From Bradyrhizobium sp. MOS002 (lineage in GTDB: Bacteria > Pseudomonadota > Alphaproteobacteria > Rhizobiales > Xanthobacteraceae), in contig NZ_PYFX01000014.1 of NCBI RefSeq assembly GCF_003020115.1, positions 1-64,000 of the forward strand: DNA of 64,000 nucleotides, read 5' to 3'. The position numbers and the translations under genes are program-made. The notes beneath the pieces are model-generated. The model worked only from the letters and a program-made list of their open reading frames with translations, had not been told where the DNA came from and ran no database searches. The first letter of the stretch is position 1. The number at the start of each line of letters is the position of its first letter. This document shows positions 9,179-16,964 of the stretch, piece after piece.

Positions 9179-9501
9179 GGGAAGGCGCCGCCAGAGGATT
9201 AGAATTCGGGCGGCTGGCCGACGTTCGAGGTGGCAAATTGAGGCTGCTTGCGCTGCTGAACACGGTCTGATCTCAAAACTCGCTTGTTACATCTGCAGCT
9301 TCTGGCTTGTAAGGCTATGGCTGTCGATCGTCGATGACGGCCAGGACGCCGTCGACGAAAGCCTGGATTCGGCGTGAGACTTGAAACTCGCTGTGTATCG
9401 GGCAAACAACAAGATTAGTTCGGCCATGACTGCGGCTGCCACCCACCTCACAGGAGCTTTGAACCGCCAAGCACCTTCTGCTAAGGACTAGCAGATCTCT
9501 C
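9179..9501. other. Intergenic region without a recognisable gene
   Basis: Nothing coding is recognised. It is the upstream region of the acyltransferase gene and presumably holds its promoter, but no clear -35/-10 pair stands out. Confidence 0.4.
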
Positions 9502-10710
9502 ATGAGACCGAAGCAAATCTTCCAAGCTGCTGGACACCAGATGGGAACGGCCACCGACGATCGAAAATGGCATTCGGTGAACATCGCGGGCTCAGGCCGA
9601 AATCACCGGTTGGACGGCTTACGCGGCTACGCGGCCCTCGCGGTCGCGGTGTTCCATACGATCCTCAGCATCGACGAAAGCTTAGTGAACCGTATTGTTT
9701 ACGGTAACGCTGCAAACTTCCACGATTCCTATAGTTGGTTTGCCAAAGTCACTCTGAAGCTCTTTAGCGGGGAAACCGCAGTCTTCATTTTTTTTGTTCT
9801 AAGTGGCGCTGTGCTATCACGAAGCTTGATCCAGGTTCGATCGCCTTTTTTTCTTCAGGCGAGCGATTTTACCGTGAAGCGTGCTTTCCGGATTTTTCCT
9901 GCTCTGCTTTTGAATTTGTTGGTTATGGCCGCATGTCTTGCTGCAGTAGGCAAGCCCGTCACCGCTGGCGATTTCGTTGTGAACGCACTGCTGTTGAAAT
10001 TCCCGATCAACGGAGCCACTTGGACCCTGAACGTGGAAATGATCGCGGTCCTGTTCATTCTTGCGGCATATGCGGGCTGGTGCTTAGCCCGGGAATGGGG
10101 GCTAATCGTCGCGAGCATTGCTCTCGACATACTCCTGCAATTTTCGATTTCTAAGTCGCTCGTCCCCCTCTTCCGGGATCAATGGACGCTGTTCGCACTG
10201 GGAATGTTAATTCCCACGGGCGTCGGATGGTGGATCACCCGGCGGATGCCGCTTGCTTCGGCGCCCCTTGTTCTGCTCGTAGCAATTGCGCTGAAGGGAA
10301 CGATACAGCCCGTCGCAATCGCTATCTTTGTCGCTCTACTTTACTACAACCGCGCAGGTAAACTCGGTGCCTTCCTTGAAAAGCCATTCTCAAGGTATCT
10401 CGGGCGAATAAGCTACAGCTTCTATCTTTATAACCCGGTTGTACTCTGTCTCATCGCGGAGTATCCGGCGCGGTGGCCGCTAGCACACTCACACCCGATT
10501 GAAATAGGCCTTCTGGTGGCGTTTCCAGTCGTATTGGCCACGATGTGTCTAGCTCATGCTTCCACCCGCTATGTCGAGCAACCAGCAATTGCTCTGGGAC
10601 GGTCTTTAGCTCTGCGCATCGGAGTTGGGCACCACAGTAACTTGGCGACTCCGTCGGCAGTCGCCGCACCAAACGCTTCGCACTCGCTCGAACGCGAAGC
10701 AGTCTGGTGA
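9502..10710 (+). CDS. Acyltransferase 3 family membrane protein (OafA-like)
   Basis: This polytopic inner-membrane enzyme moves an acyl group, usually acetyl, from a cytoplasmic donor to a sugar on the other side of the membrane. At 402 residues it has the family size. The N-terminal signature NHRLDGLRGYAALAVAVFH contains R41 and H52 at the R-X10-H spacing conserved and essential in acyltransferase-3 enzymes. About ten hydrophobic segments follow, and the C-terminus contains the usual R-Y-V-E-x-P motif (RYVEQPAI). It stands alone a few kilobases from the exopolysaccharide locus, so a role in acetylating that polymer or the O-antigen is plausible but inferred. The start may instead be the ATG at 9541; neither has a strong ribosome site. 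Confidence 0.88.
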   Translation: MRPKQIFQAAGHQMGTATDDRKWHSVNIAGSGRNHRLDGLRGYAALAVAVFHTILSIDESLVNRIVYGNAANFHDSYSWFAKVTLKLFSGETAVFIFFVLSGAVLSRSLIQVRSPFFLQASDFTVKRAFRIFPALLLNLLVMAACLAAVGKPVTAGDFVVNALLLKFPINGATWTLNVEMIAVLFILAAYAGWCLAREWGLIVASIALDILLQFSISKSLVPLFRDQWTLFALGMLIPTGVGWWITRRMPLASAPLVLLVAIALKGTIQPVAIAIFVALLYYNRAGKLGAFLEKPFSRYLGRISYSFYLYNPVVLCLIAEYPARWPLAHSHPIEIGLLVAFPVVLATMCLAHASTRYVEQPAIALGRSLALRIGVGHHSNLATPSAVAAPNASHSLEREAVW

Positions 10711-11275
10711 GGAATATCGCCCTGGCCAGGGATGCTGCAGCAGGTCGTGGTGCATCATCGGACCAGATTCCCACCAAGCACTGGCCAAGACAAAACCGCG
10801 CCCGGGGCCGCGCCCGCGTTGGTTACGGCCTGTGCCTGTCAGCCCACAGGTTTCCGCTACAAGAACTCCGGGTTTATTGCGAAAGGATCGCTCGTCATCC
10901 CAGACGGCCCCTGGGGTGTCACGGCGTCGAAATCGACAGCGCTGGGCTCCGTCATAACGCCGCTGCCAAACTGGCGGCCTCAATTGGGAATGCTGCGGCA
11001 ATGGCTCTTTTGTAGATCGCGACCATGCCGTCTGCGGAGGCTAATGCCAATCGTGGCCAGTACGAGGCCCTGAACTGATGCGGCAGCCCTGGCCAACGGG
11101 ACCGGTTTCTTAAGCCCGGTTAATAACCTGGCTGCCCATTTGACGCGCAAGTGTGGCGATCAGGTTACAGCCTACGGTTGGGATCCTGAGTATAAAGGTG
11201 ATCGGAATCGCGAAGTGGGCGCTATTGCCTGGCCTAAACGCTTGGACAATACGGAAGCGGACTGGGAGAAAGTAC
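10711..11275. other. Intergenic region upstream of the outer-membrane barrel gene
   Basis: All frames here are arginine- and proline-rich and contradict one another on the two strands. No gene is supported. The last 100 bases before 11276 should hold the promoter of the porin-like gene. Confidence 0.4.
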
Positions 11276-12034
11276 ATGAAGAAGATTTTATTTGGAGCGA
11301 TCGGCGCAGTGGCGCTCAGCATGTCTGCGCCCGCGAGCGCTGCGGATCTGGCGGCTCGTCCCTACACTAAGGCGGCCCCGATGGTTGCGCCAATCTACGA
11401 TTGGACCGGCTTCTACATCGGTGCCAACGGCGGATGGGGCCAAAGCCGCAGTTGCGTGGATTTCGTCACTGCCGTGGGGACCGTCGCGAGCGGCTGCGGT
11501 GATCGTTCCGGAGGCCTTGCCGGTGGGCAAATTGGCTACCGCTGGCAAACCAATCAGTTTGTGTTTGGTTTGGAAGCGCAAGGGGATTGGGCTGACATCA
11601 AGAACACGCGCGTGAGCCTGTTCGATCCGACAATCTCGACGACGGCAAAGACCGACGCTATCGGTCTTTTCACTGGTCAACTCGGTTGGGCCTGGAATTC
11701 GGCGCTGCTTTATGTCAAGGGCGGTGCGGCTGTCACCAGCAATCGGTTGACGGTATTCGACAATACCACCGGAATCGGCCTGGTCGCAGCAGACAGCACC
11801 CGTTGGGGTGGGACCCTCGGCGTCGGCTTTGAGTATGGTTTCACGCCCAACTGGTCGCTCGGTGTTGAATACGACCATTTGTGGATGGGGAACTCAAACA
11901 ACTCCTTCTCCGTGGCCGATCCGCGGCTTGCACGCTTCCTCAATGACCGGGTGAGCCAGGACGTGGATATGCTGACCGTCCGTCTTAATTATCGGTTCGG
12001 CGGCTACGGCGCACCGGTGGCGGCACGATACTAA
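11276..12034 (+). CDS. Outer-membrane beta-barrel protein (Omp25/31, opacity type)
   Basis: This 252-residue protein has a signal peptide (MKKILFGAIGAVALSMSAPA, cleaved after ASA), then the typical DLAARPYTKAAP linker and the first strand WTGFYIGANGGWGQS. The barrel continues with alternating hydrophobic strands (GGLAGGQIGYRWQTNQFVFG, LGVGFEYGFTPNWSLGVEYD) and ends VDMLTVRLNYRFGGYG, aromatic near the C-terminus as needed for outer-membrane insertion. Rhizobial genomes carry many such paralogues, involved in envelope stability and host contact. The start at 11276 has GGGAGAA upstream. A strong terminator follows, so it is monocistronic. Confidence 0.92.
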   Translation: MKKILFGAIGAVALSMSAPASAADLAARPYTKAAPMVAPIYDWTGFYIGANGGWGQSRSCVDFVTAVGTVASGCGDRSGGLAGGQIGYRWQTNQFVFGLEAQGDWADIKNTRVSLFDPTISTTAKTDAIGLFTGQLGWAWNSALLYVKGGAAVTSNRLTVFDNTTGIGLVAADSTRWGGTLGVGFEYGFTPNWSLGVEYDHLWMGNSNNSFSVADPRLARFLNDRVSQDVDMLTVRLNYRFGGYGAPVAARY

Positions 12035-12067
12035 GCCTCATCGTGCTACTCTTTCTCAAGTAGATTA

Positions 12068-12093
12068 GGCCGGCAGTGATGCCGGCCTTTTTT
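12068..12093 (+). terminator. Rho-independent terminator of the outer-membrane barrel gene
   Basis: GGCCGGC-AGTGAT-GCCGGCC forms a perfect 7-bp stem, directly followed by six T. It lies 34 bases past the stop codon at 12034. Confidence 0.93.
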
Positions 12094-12299
12094 GTTGCGG
12101 AGAATACCTTCGTAAGATCTCTCAAGCTGGCAGTCGCCGCCCTCAACCGAAAGGTCGCGACCTCTGTGCGTCCGAAGCCACCCTTGATCACCTGATACGA
12201 CTCTCTGTTTTGCATGCGACCATCCCCAATGGATGCATGAGTGTTGACAGGCGCGCTCCAGACCGGGAGCCTCGCGCTCCTCACAGGCGGAAGGCTCAG

Positions 12300-12632
12300 A
12301 TGATCAGGGTGTTGGCGGTCACCGCCATTCTAGTAGTACCCCCGCAAGCTAGGGCCGGAGCAACACTTCTTGGTGCCTGCTCCCAACCGTGCTCGGCGTG
12401 GACGAAAAGAACCAAGAGTACCGTCGTCAAAGGCGCATTTGAGTCCTGGGTTGTAGGCTTCATTAGCGCGCTCAATATCAGTGGTGATCGAGAACTTGTC
12501 GGCGGTGGCGATTTTACGTCGATCGTCGCTTGGATGGATCGCCGCTGCAAGTCCACTCCTTCAGCCCAGATCGGAGTTGCCACTTTGGATTTAGCGGTGG
12601 AATTAGCCGGAAGCGCGGCGAAGCGGCCCTGA
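12300..12632 (+). CDS. Exported hypothetical protein (Rap1a/HdeA-like size)
   Basis: This 110-residue protein has a signal peptide (MIRVLAVTAILVVPPQARAG). The mature part carries C..C..W, then FESWVVGFISALNIS, then IVAWMDRRCKSTP: paired cysteines with a W-x2-G-x-hydrophobic segment between. This layout resembles small periplasmic proteins of the Rap1a immunity type common in rhizobia, but the match is loose and I do not assign a function. The ATG at 12300 has GGCGGAAGG upstream and starts directly at the signal peptide. The upstream 90 bases of open frame are not convincing. Confidence 0.62.
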   Translation: MIRVLAVTAILVVPPQARAGATLLGACSQPCSAWTKRTKSTVVKGAFESWVVGFISALNISGDRELVGGGDFTSIVAWMDRRCKSTPSAQIGVATLDLAVELAGSAAKRP

Positions 12633-12662
12633 TCTCAGTCGCGAGAGCTTTCTGGTGAACCA

Positions 12663-13014
12663 GCGATTCTTTCGCTCCGCTATTTGCCGAGCAAGCACTA
12701 TCGATGAAATCACAGAGCTCAACAGACGATCTTCTGTTCACTCGTGGCGCGCTCGTCCGAGCGCTTAGCCCCCGCCCTCAGCATGCATCTGCTCGAGCAT
12801 GAGCAGTTGAATTGTACGGCCAGAACTCCGGATTTTCACCGGCTGGATGGTTCTGTCGAGCAGCCGCAGAAAGCGAGCCAGGCCTCCTGGCTTGGCCCTC
12901 CAGTTTCGCCGGCAACGATTTGCTGACCATCAATCTAAAGCTCATGACAACCAGCTTCTTCAATCGAGTGGAAATTCAAGCCTGCTATCCCAGCTAAAAA
13001 GGGGAGGGCGTGAC
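12663..13014. other. Intergenic region without a recognisable gene
   Basis: No supported coding sequence. The last 20 bases contain the GGGGAGGG ribosome site of the small frame at 13015. Confidence 0.4.
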
Positions 13015-13125
13015 ATGCTGAAAATATTCGGTGCCATTCTGCTGAATGCCTGTGGGTATACAGGGTGGACAGAGGGGGCGATGCAGCCTGGCAATTTCGG
13101 TGCGATCTGGGAAACAGAGCCATGA
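13015..13125 (+). CDS. 36-codon frame coupled to the next gene
   Basis: The ATG has GGGGAGGGCG just upstream, a near-perfect ribosome site. The product starts MLKIFGAILLNACGYTG, like a short signal or lipoprotein leader, and ends GAIWETEP. Its stop overlaps the start of the gene at 13122 as ATGA, so translation is probably coupled. It may be a leader peptide, or the truncated start of a lipoprotein gene. Low confidence. Confidence 0.35.
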   Translation: MLKIFGAILLNACGYTGWTEGAMQPGNFGAIWETEP

Positions 13126-13349
13126 AGTCGGGGATATCTGCCGAACCTCAGCTCGCAAAGCTTTCCACCCCGCATTGCCAAGCGATTTGCGATGAGATCG
13201 GTTACAGGCTGAGGCTTTCGTTGCGGCCGACCTCATCAGATCTGCCGCCGCAAATATCGGCTTTGCTAAGTCGTCTGGTGATGCTCGACCAGGATGCCTC
13301 GCCAACCATTCCTGTCGCTGCGAGAATTCATTTGGAGGCAGGCGTCTAG
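13122..13349 (+). CDS. Small hypothetical protein
   Basis: This is a 75-residue soluble protein. The first half contains HCQAICDEIGYRLRLSLRPT and the second SSDLPPQISALLSRLVMLDQ followed by DASPTIPVA. The amphipathic stretch PPQISALLSRLVMLD next to an acidic-Ser-Pro tail recalls NepR-type anti-sigma factors (PxxIxxxLxxLYxxL then PxP), but the similarity is weak and no PhyR or EcfG gene is near. The start shares ATGA with the upstream 36-codon frame. I regard it as a probable gene of unknown function. Confidence 0.45.
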   Translation: MKSGISAEPQLAKLSTPHCQAICDEIGYRLRLSLRPTSSDLPPQISALLSRLVMLDQDASPTIPVAARIHLEAGV

Positions 13350-13706
13350 GACGAATGGATGGATAGAAGCACGGCTTCCGGTCGCCCCTAGGTACAACGT
13401 CCAGCAGCTCGGCTGCTGCTATGGTTCGATTTTAATTGGGCGATAAACGAGATCTAACGGGATAATCTGGTTCGTTGACGATCTGTTTATCTACTGACGC
13501 CGGCGGGTCGTGGCGGTACCAGTAAGGGGCCGCCAGCTGCTCTTTGTAAAGGATCGCCCGGGTCTTCCTAAGGACGGAAGGTTACTGGGCCGGTAGCCGT
13601 ATTGTTTCGCCGGATTGGCATGTTCCTGAATTCGGAGAGACCTACTTTGACAAATGACATTGCCGCAACATTTTTTCACGAGCTACGGCGCCACGAGGAG
13701 CATTCA
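13350..13706. other. Intergenic region without a recognisable gene
   Basis: No gene supported on either strand. A GAGGAG ribosome site at 13695-13700 belongs to the following coiled-coil protein. Confidence 0.4.
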
Positions 13707-13949
13707 ATGAAAGCCGATACTGATAGCGAGCTTGAGCGCTTAGCAAGTGATATCCGAAAGGGCCAACGCCACGTTCAAGATCAGCAAGTCCTGATTGAGA
13801 TGCTTGAACGAGACGGCCACGATATGGGCCAGCAGCAAGCTTGCCTCGAGATTGACCGTGCAAGATTGACCTCGATGCTGAAAGAGTACGAGATTCTAAC
13901 AGCGCGGTACGATGCGGCTAGCCAAGCTGCGAAGCTAACCCGTGCTTAG
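13707..13949 (+). CDS. Small coiled-coil protein
   Basis: This 80-residue, fully helical, charged protein shows heptad-like spacing: LERLASDIRKGQRHVQDQQV, then LIEMLERDGHDMGQQQACLE and LTSMLKEYEILTARYDAA. No membrane segment or signal is present. GAGGAG stands 6 nt before the ATG at 13707, which decides the start against longer in-frame options. Similar short coiled-coil proteins are common in Bradyrhizobium and have no known role. It could dimerise or scaffold a partner. Confidence 0.6.
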   Translation: MKADTDSELERLASDIRKGQRHVQDQQVLIEMLERDGHDMGQQQACLEIDRARLTSMLKEYEILTARYDAASQAAKLTRA

Positions 13950-14160
13950 CCAGTCGACGGACGAAATCGTCCTGCAATCGCAGAGCTTGGGGTGCTTTTG
14001 CGTTGGTCTGAGTGCTCTCAAAAACTTAATGATCTCGAAGCGTTTTTAAGGCAGGATCTCTGGCGGGCACATCAATCGATTTCACGTGCACATCTGGAAG
14101 GCAAAGCACTGCAGCAGGGCTGGCCTTCTCAAGTTTCCAATTCAGTTATTCTATTTAGCG

Positions 14161-14475
14161 ATGCAAATGTCCCGCGTTTCTGATCCCGAAAAACGCAATT
14201 CCCAGCGCGTCGAATTCGCTAGGGGCGTCGACGTGCAGGTGGTGGCAATCGATGGAACGTGGGCTCGTCCTTGCAAGATGACCGATGTCTCCAAGATGGG
14301 CGCCAAGCTAACCCTTGGAGGATCCATAGAAGGGCTCGCATTCAAGGAGTTCTTCCTGTTGCTTTCGACGACCGGAACTGCCTATCGCCGATGCGAACTG
14401 GCGTGGATCAACGGAGAGCAAGTTGGTGTCCGTTTCATTTCAGGCAAGAGCGGCTCCGGCAAAAATATAATCTAG
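14161..14475 (+). CDS. PilZ-domain protein (cyclic-di-GMP receptor type)
   Basis: This is a stand-alone PilZ domain of 104 residues. The bipartite c-di-GMP motif is present: RNSQR (R12 to R16, the RxxxR box) and DVSKMGAKL (D42-x-S44-x2-G47, the D/NxSxxG box). Beta-strand-rich sequence (CELAWINGEQVGVRFI) follows as usual. Such proteins change the activity of a partner when c-di-GMP rises, often in motility or polysaccharide export. Here it stands just before a large exopolysaccharide locus and 2 kb from an LapG-type proteinase, so a link to EPS control is likely but inferred. The start could also be the ATG at 14167; the ribosome site is weak. Confidence 0.85.
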   Translation: MQMSRVSDPEKRNSQRVEFARGVDVQVVAIDGTWARPCKMTDVSKMGAKLTLGGSIEGLAFKEFFLLLSTTGTAYRRCELAWINGEQVGVRFISGKSGSGKNII

Positions 14476-14683
14476 GGCGACAACAATCACGCGGATCGGC
14501 AGGACGCGATGTCTGCAGAAGAGATTTCGCGGCCCTGATGCAGCAGATGGCCGGAGTGCTGGCGCTGCGTGCTCGACATTTCTGTCGCATAAAGAAAGGT
14601 GAGAGCAAAAGTCAGGGTGCCCGAGCGACCTGTTGGTGTGTTGGTCTACATGCCGGGACCGGCCGCAGGAACGGGAGGGCCGT

Positions 14684-15334
14684 CTATTTCTTGCTGTTCA
14701 GGAGATCGAGAGCGGTCGGGTCGATCGCCGTGACGCTGTCTTGCAGGAATGCTTTGCCGATCACGGAGGCGCTGGCATAGGTGCTCGCCAACAAAGGGCG
14801 CTGGTCTTGCAACCGAGCGAGGATTGCGCGCACGTCACCTCGTGCAAGTTCCCCCAACTCCGGATCGCTCAGAGAGTTGTCGGAGGTTACGCTAAGCAGA
14901 CGTCTCGGTATAAGTTCTGCGCGATTCTGCCCCGTGAGATAGGACATCCTCAGTGCTTCGGCAATGCGGCGGGGCGCAGCTTTGGCCCTGGCCTCCAGCA
15001 TGGCAAGCGCCAGCCACATACGTGAATCGTGCGGAGCGAGCACAAGGGCTTCCTTCAGTTGGCGGTCTACCTCGTTGACGTCATTTTTGCCGTTACTGTC
15101 GAGTGTCTGAGCTGCCTGAGCCAACGCGTATTCCGACTTCAGATCGGATCGAAACGGCGCAATGGACGCGGCTCGTTCCGATTGCGACAGCAGGTCAGAC
15201 GATGGGCGCCGAGCCGCGGTTGATTCCGTTGGAGTGGCGCGTACGAACTCTGCCGCAAGATCGGACAGCGCAAAGACTCCAACAACGATCGCGGTCACGG
15301 CAACAAAGGATCGGAACTGCCAAATGGCCTTCAT
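14684..15334 (-). CDS. Membrane-anchored TPR-like protein of the EPS locus
   Basis: This is a 216-residue protein with one N-terminal membrane anchor (FVAVTAIVVGVFALSDLAA) and a helical domain outside. The middle reads like one degenerate tetratricopeptide repeat: VDRQLKEALVLAPHDSRMWL followed by ALAMLEARA. The C-terminal half is also helical (SDPELGELARGDVRAILARL). No enzyme motif is visible. A second protein of the same plan (single anchor, helical repeat) lies just after the exoP-like gene at 25817. Such proteins often sit in EPS clusters and may bridge polymerase and export complexes; this is inference from position. Confidence 0.7.
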   Translation of the reverse strand: MKAIWQFRSFVAVTAIVVGVFALSDLAAEFVRATPTESTAARRPSSDLLSQSERAASIAPFRSDLKSEYALAQAAQTLDSNGKNDVNEVDRQLKEALVLAPHDSRMWLALAMLEARAKAAPRRIAEALRMSYLTGQNRAELIPRRLLSVTSDNSLSDPELGELARGDVRAILARLQDQRPLLASTYASASVIGKAFLQDSVTAIDPTALDLLNSKK

Positions 15335-15395
15335 GGAAATTCATCTTCCGAGGGAGTGCAGGCGGATGCCTATCCTGATCTTGAAGACGATCGCC

Positions 15396-16133
15396 TCAAA
15401 CCGCAAGCATGCTGGCACCCTGTATGCTCAAAAGCGTCAAATTGCCCGTTGCATAGGCGCCGGTATCGATATTCATGCGGTTGGAGCGGATATCCGGTTC
15501 GCGAACCGGGGTATGGCCATGAACGATGAACTTGCCGAAGTTGTCTTCACTGTCGAGGAATTCGTTGCGAATCCACAACAAGTCTGATTCCTGCTGCTCT
15601 TTGAGCGGTATTCCCGGCCTAACGCCGGCGTGTACGAAGAAAAAATCACCGCACACGAAAGAGGGTCTCAACGCTCTCAAGAATTCCAAATGCTTTTGAG
15701 GCATGGTTTCCTTCAGCGCCTCGATCAACTCCGTCTGCTCTGCCGAAGTCGGGTTGAGGGGAGGTCGAATGCCATAGGACATCAGCGTCTGTACCCCGCC
15801 AAATTGTCGCCAGGCAGCGTAGCCCGTGGGCTCATTAAGGACTTGCAGGAGGAAGGCCTCGTGATTTCCCTTAAGGAAGACCGTTTCCCGCCTCTGGCTC
15901 CGCTCAATCAGCAGATCAAGGGTGAGGTTCGAATACGGCCCACGATCGATGTAGTCTCCAAGGAATACTTCTATCGATCGAGGCGCCGGGCTTCGCGCCA
16001 GGTCGGCATCGATCACAGTCAGCATGTCCGCCAACAGATCGGCGCGGCCATGAATATCTCCGAAGGCATAGACGCGGATTCCGTCCGGCAATCGCGGTTT
16101 CGGTGCCTTGCGTGATCGTGACAAACCAAACAT
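15396..16133 (-). CDS. PP2A-like serine/threonine (metallo)phosphatase
   Basis: This protein phosphatase has all five metallophosphatase motifs. Counted from a GTG at 16166 they are GDIHG (D37, H39), GDYIDRG (D71, D74), GNHE (N101, H102), VHAG (H179) and HGHT (H216, H218). They bind a di-metal centre that hydrolyses phosphate esters. The size, about 245-256 residues, fits the bacterial PPP group (PrpA/PrpB-like). I place the start at the ATG 16133, directly before GLSRSRKAPKPRLPDG; the GTG at 16166 is the alternative. It neighbours the EPS genes, where a tyrosine kinase (ExoP-like) also occurs. It could act in signalling for EPS control, but PPP enzymes mostly act on Ser/Thr phosphate. Confidence 0.92.
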   Translation of the reverse strand: MFGLSRSRKAPKPRLPDGIRVYAFGDIHGRADLLADMLTVIDADLARSPAPRSIEVFLGDYIDRGPYSNLTLDLLIERSQRRETVFLKGNHEAFLLQVLNEPTGYAAWRQFGGVQTLMSYGIRPPLNPTSAEQTELIEALKETMPQKHLEFLRALRPSFVCGDFFFVHAGVRPGIPLKEQQESDLLWIRNEFLDSEDNFGKFIVHGHTPVREPDIRSNRMNIDTGAYATGNLTLLSIQGASMLAV

Positions 16134-16315
16134 GAAACAGAGCTTTTCATCCGGCTTCAGCTGCACTTCTTAACATCGCGGGTCAGCACCGACGGAATGG
16201 TTAACAAATTAACGCCGAGACCACTCACATTTCGGTTAAAGGCGCAGTCGCCAGCGAGCCGGATCTAAAACGTTGTGCCCTAGATTCCCTTAGAGAAAAA
16301 AGGGGAGCCTAGCAA

Positions 16316-16936
16316 ATGCGATCCGTTTCGAGGTGGATTTTTGCAGTCGCAGCCACGCTTGCTGTTGCAGGGGGAGCCAGAACAGCTGTCGCAGGCTTTG
16401 TTGGCCTGCCGAGCATGCTTGGAACGGCAGTCAAGCGCATCTCGCTCGGCAACTATACGCTGCCGCCGATCGCCTTCACCCAGTTTTGCCTGCGTTATGC
16501 GGACCAATGCAGGACGGAACACGTTCTGTTTCGCGGTGGCCGGGTGCGTTTGACCGAGCAGCGTTGGGACGATCTTCAGGAGATCAACAAAGCCGTCAAT
16601 TCGGCCATAGTACCCGAAGCAAATACCGAGGGGGTTGCCGGAGAGAAGTGGCTAATCCGGCCCACGAGCGGCGATTGCAACGACTATGCCGTGACCAAGC
16701 GAGCAGAGTTGCTCAAACGTGGTTGGCCGGCGCGGGCTTTGCTGTTGAGCGAGGTCGTGACGACGTGGGGGGAGCATCATCTTGTGCTGGTGGTCCGTGC
16801 CTCGACTGCAGACCTGGTTTTGGATAATCTAACGCCGCAAATCCGTCCCTGGACGCGCGCACCGTATCGCTGGGTGCGGATGCAGACCTCGAAGAATCCC
16901 AACTACTGGGCGTCGCTGGGTAGCCGCAAGGTGTGA
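16316..16936 (+). CDS. Bacterial transglutaminase-like cysteine proteinase (BTLCP, LapG type)
   Basis: This 206-residue periplasmic proteinase belongs to the BTLCP/peptidase C93 family, whose best-known member LapG cuts the N-terminus of RTX adhesins to release them from the cell surface. A signal peptide ends near ARTAVAG. The catalytic triad is visible: Cys121 in SGDCNDYAVTKR, His155 in WGEHHLVLVV and Asp170 in VLDNL. Domain length and spacing match the family. No lapD-type receptor or classical LapA adhesin is in the window, but a secreted RTX/GH16 protein and a PilZ protein are. A role in releasing surface protein or polymer is an inference. The ribosome site AAAGGGGAG lies 11-12 nt before the ATG. 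Confidence 0.9.
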   Translation: MRSVSRWIFAVAATLAVAGGARTAVAGFVGLPSMLGTAVKRISLGNYTLPPIAFTQFCLRYADQCRTEHVLFRGGRVRLTEQRWDDLQEINKAVNSAIVPEANTEGVAGEKWLIRPTSGDCNDYAVTKRAELLKRGWPARALLLSEVVTTWGEHHLVLVVRASTADLVLDNLTPQIRPWTRAPYRWVRMQTSKNPNYWASLGSRKV

Positions 16937-16964
16937 GTTGCGAGCGGCAGCCGAAGCGCAGCCC

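Noticed and set aside
10606..11073. Several overlapping frames between the acyltransferase and outer-membrane barrel genes
   Set aside because: They contradict each other on both strands and have no ribosome site or domain.
11288..11878. Long minus-strand frame opposite the outer-membrane barrel gene
   Set aside because: It mirrors the real gene in antisense, has skewed Arg/Gly/Pro composition and no ribosome site.
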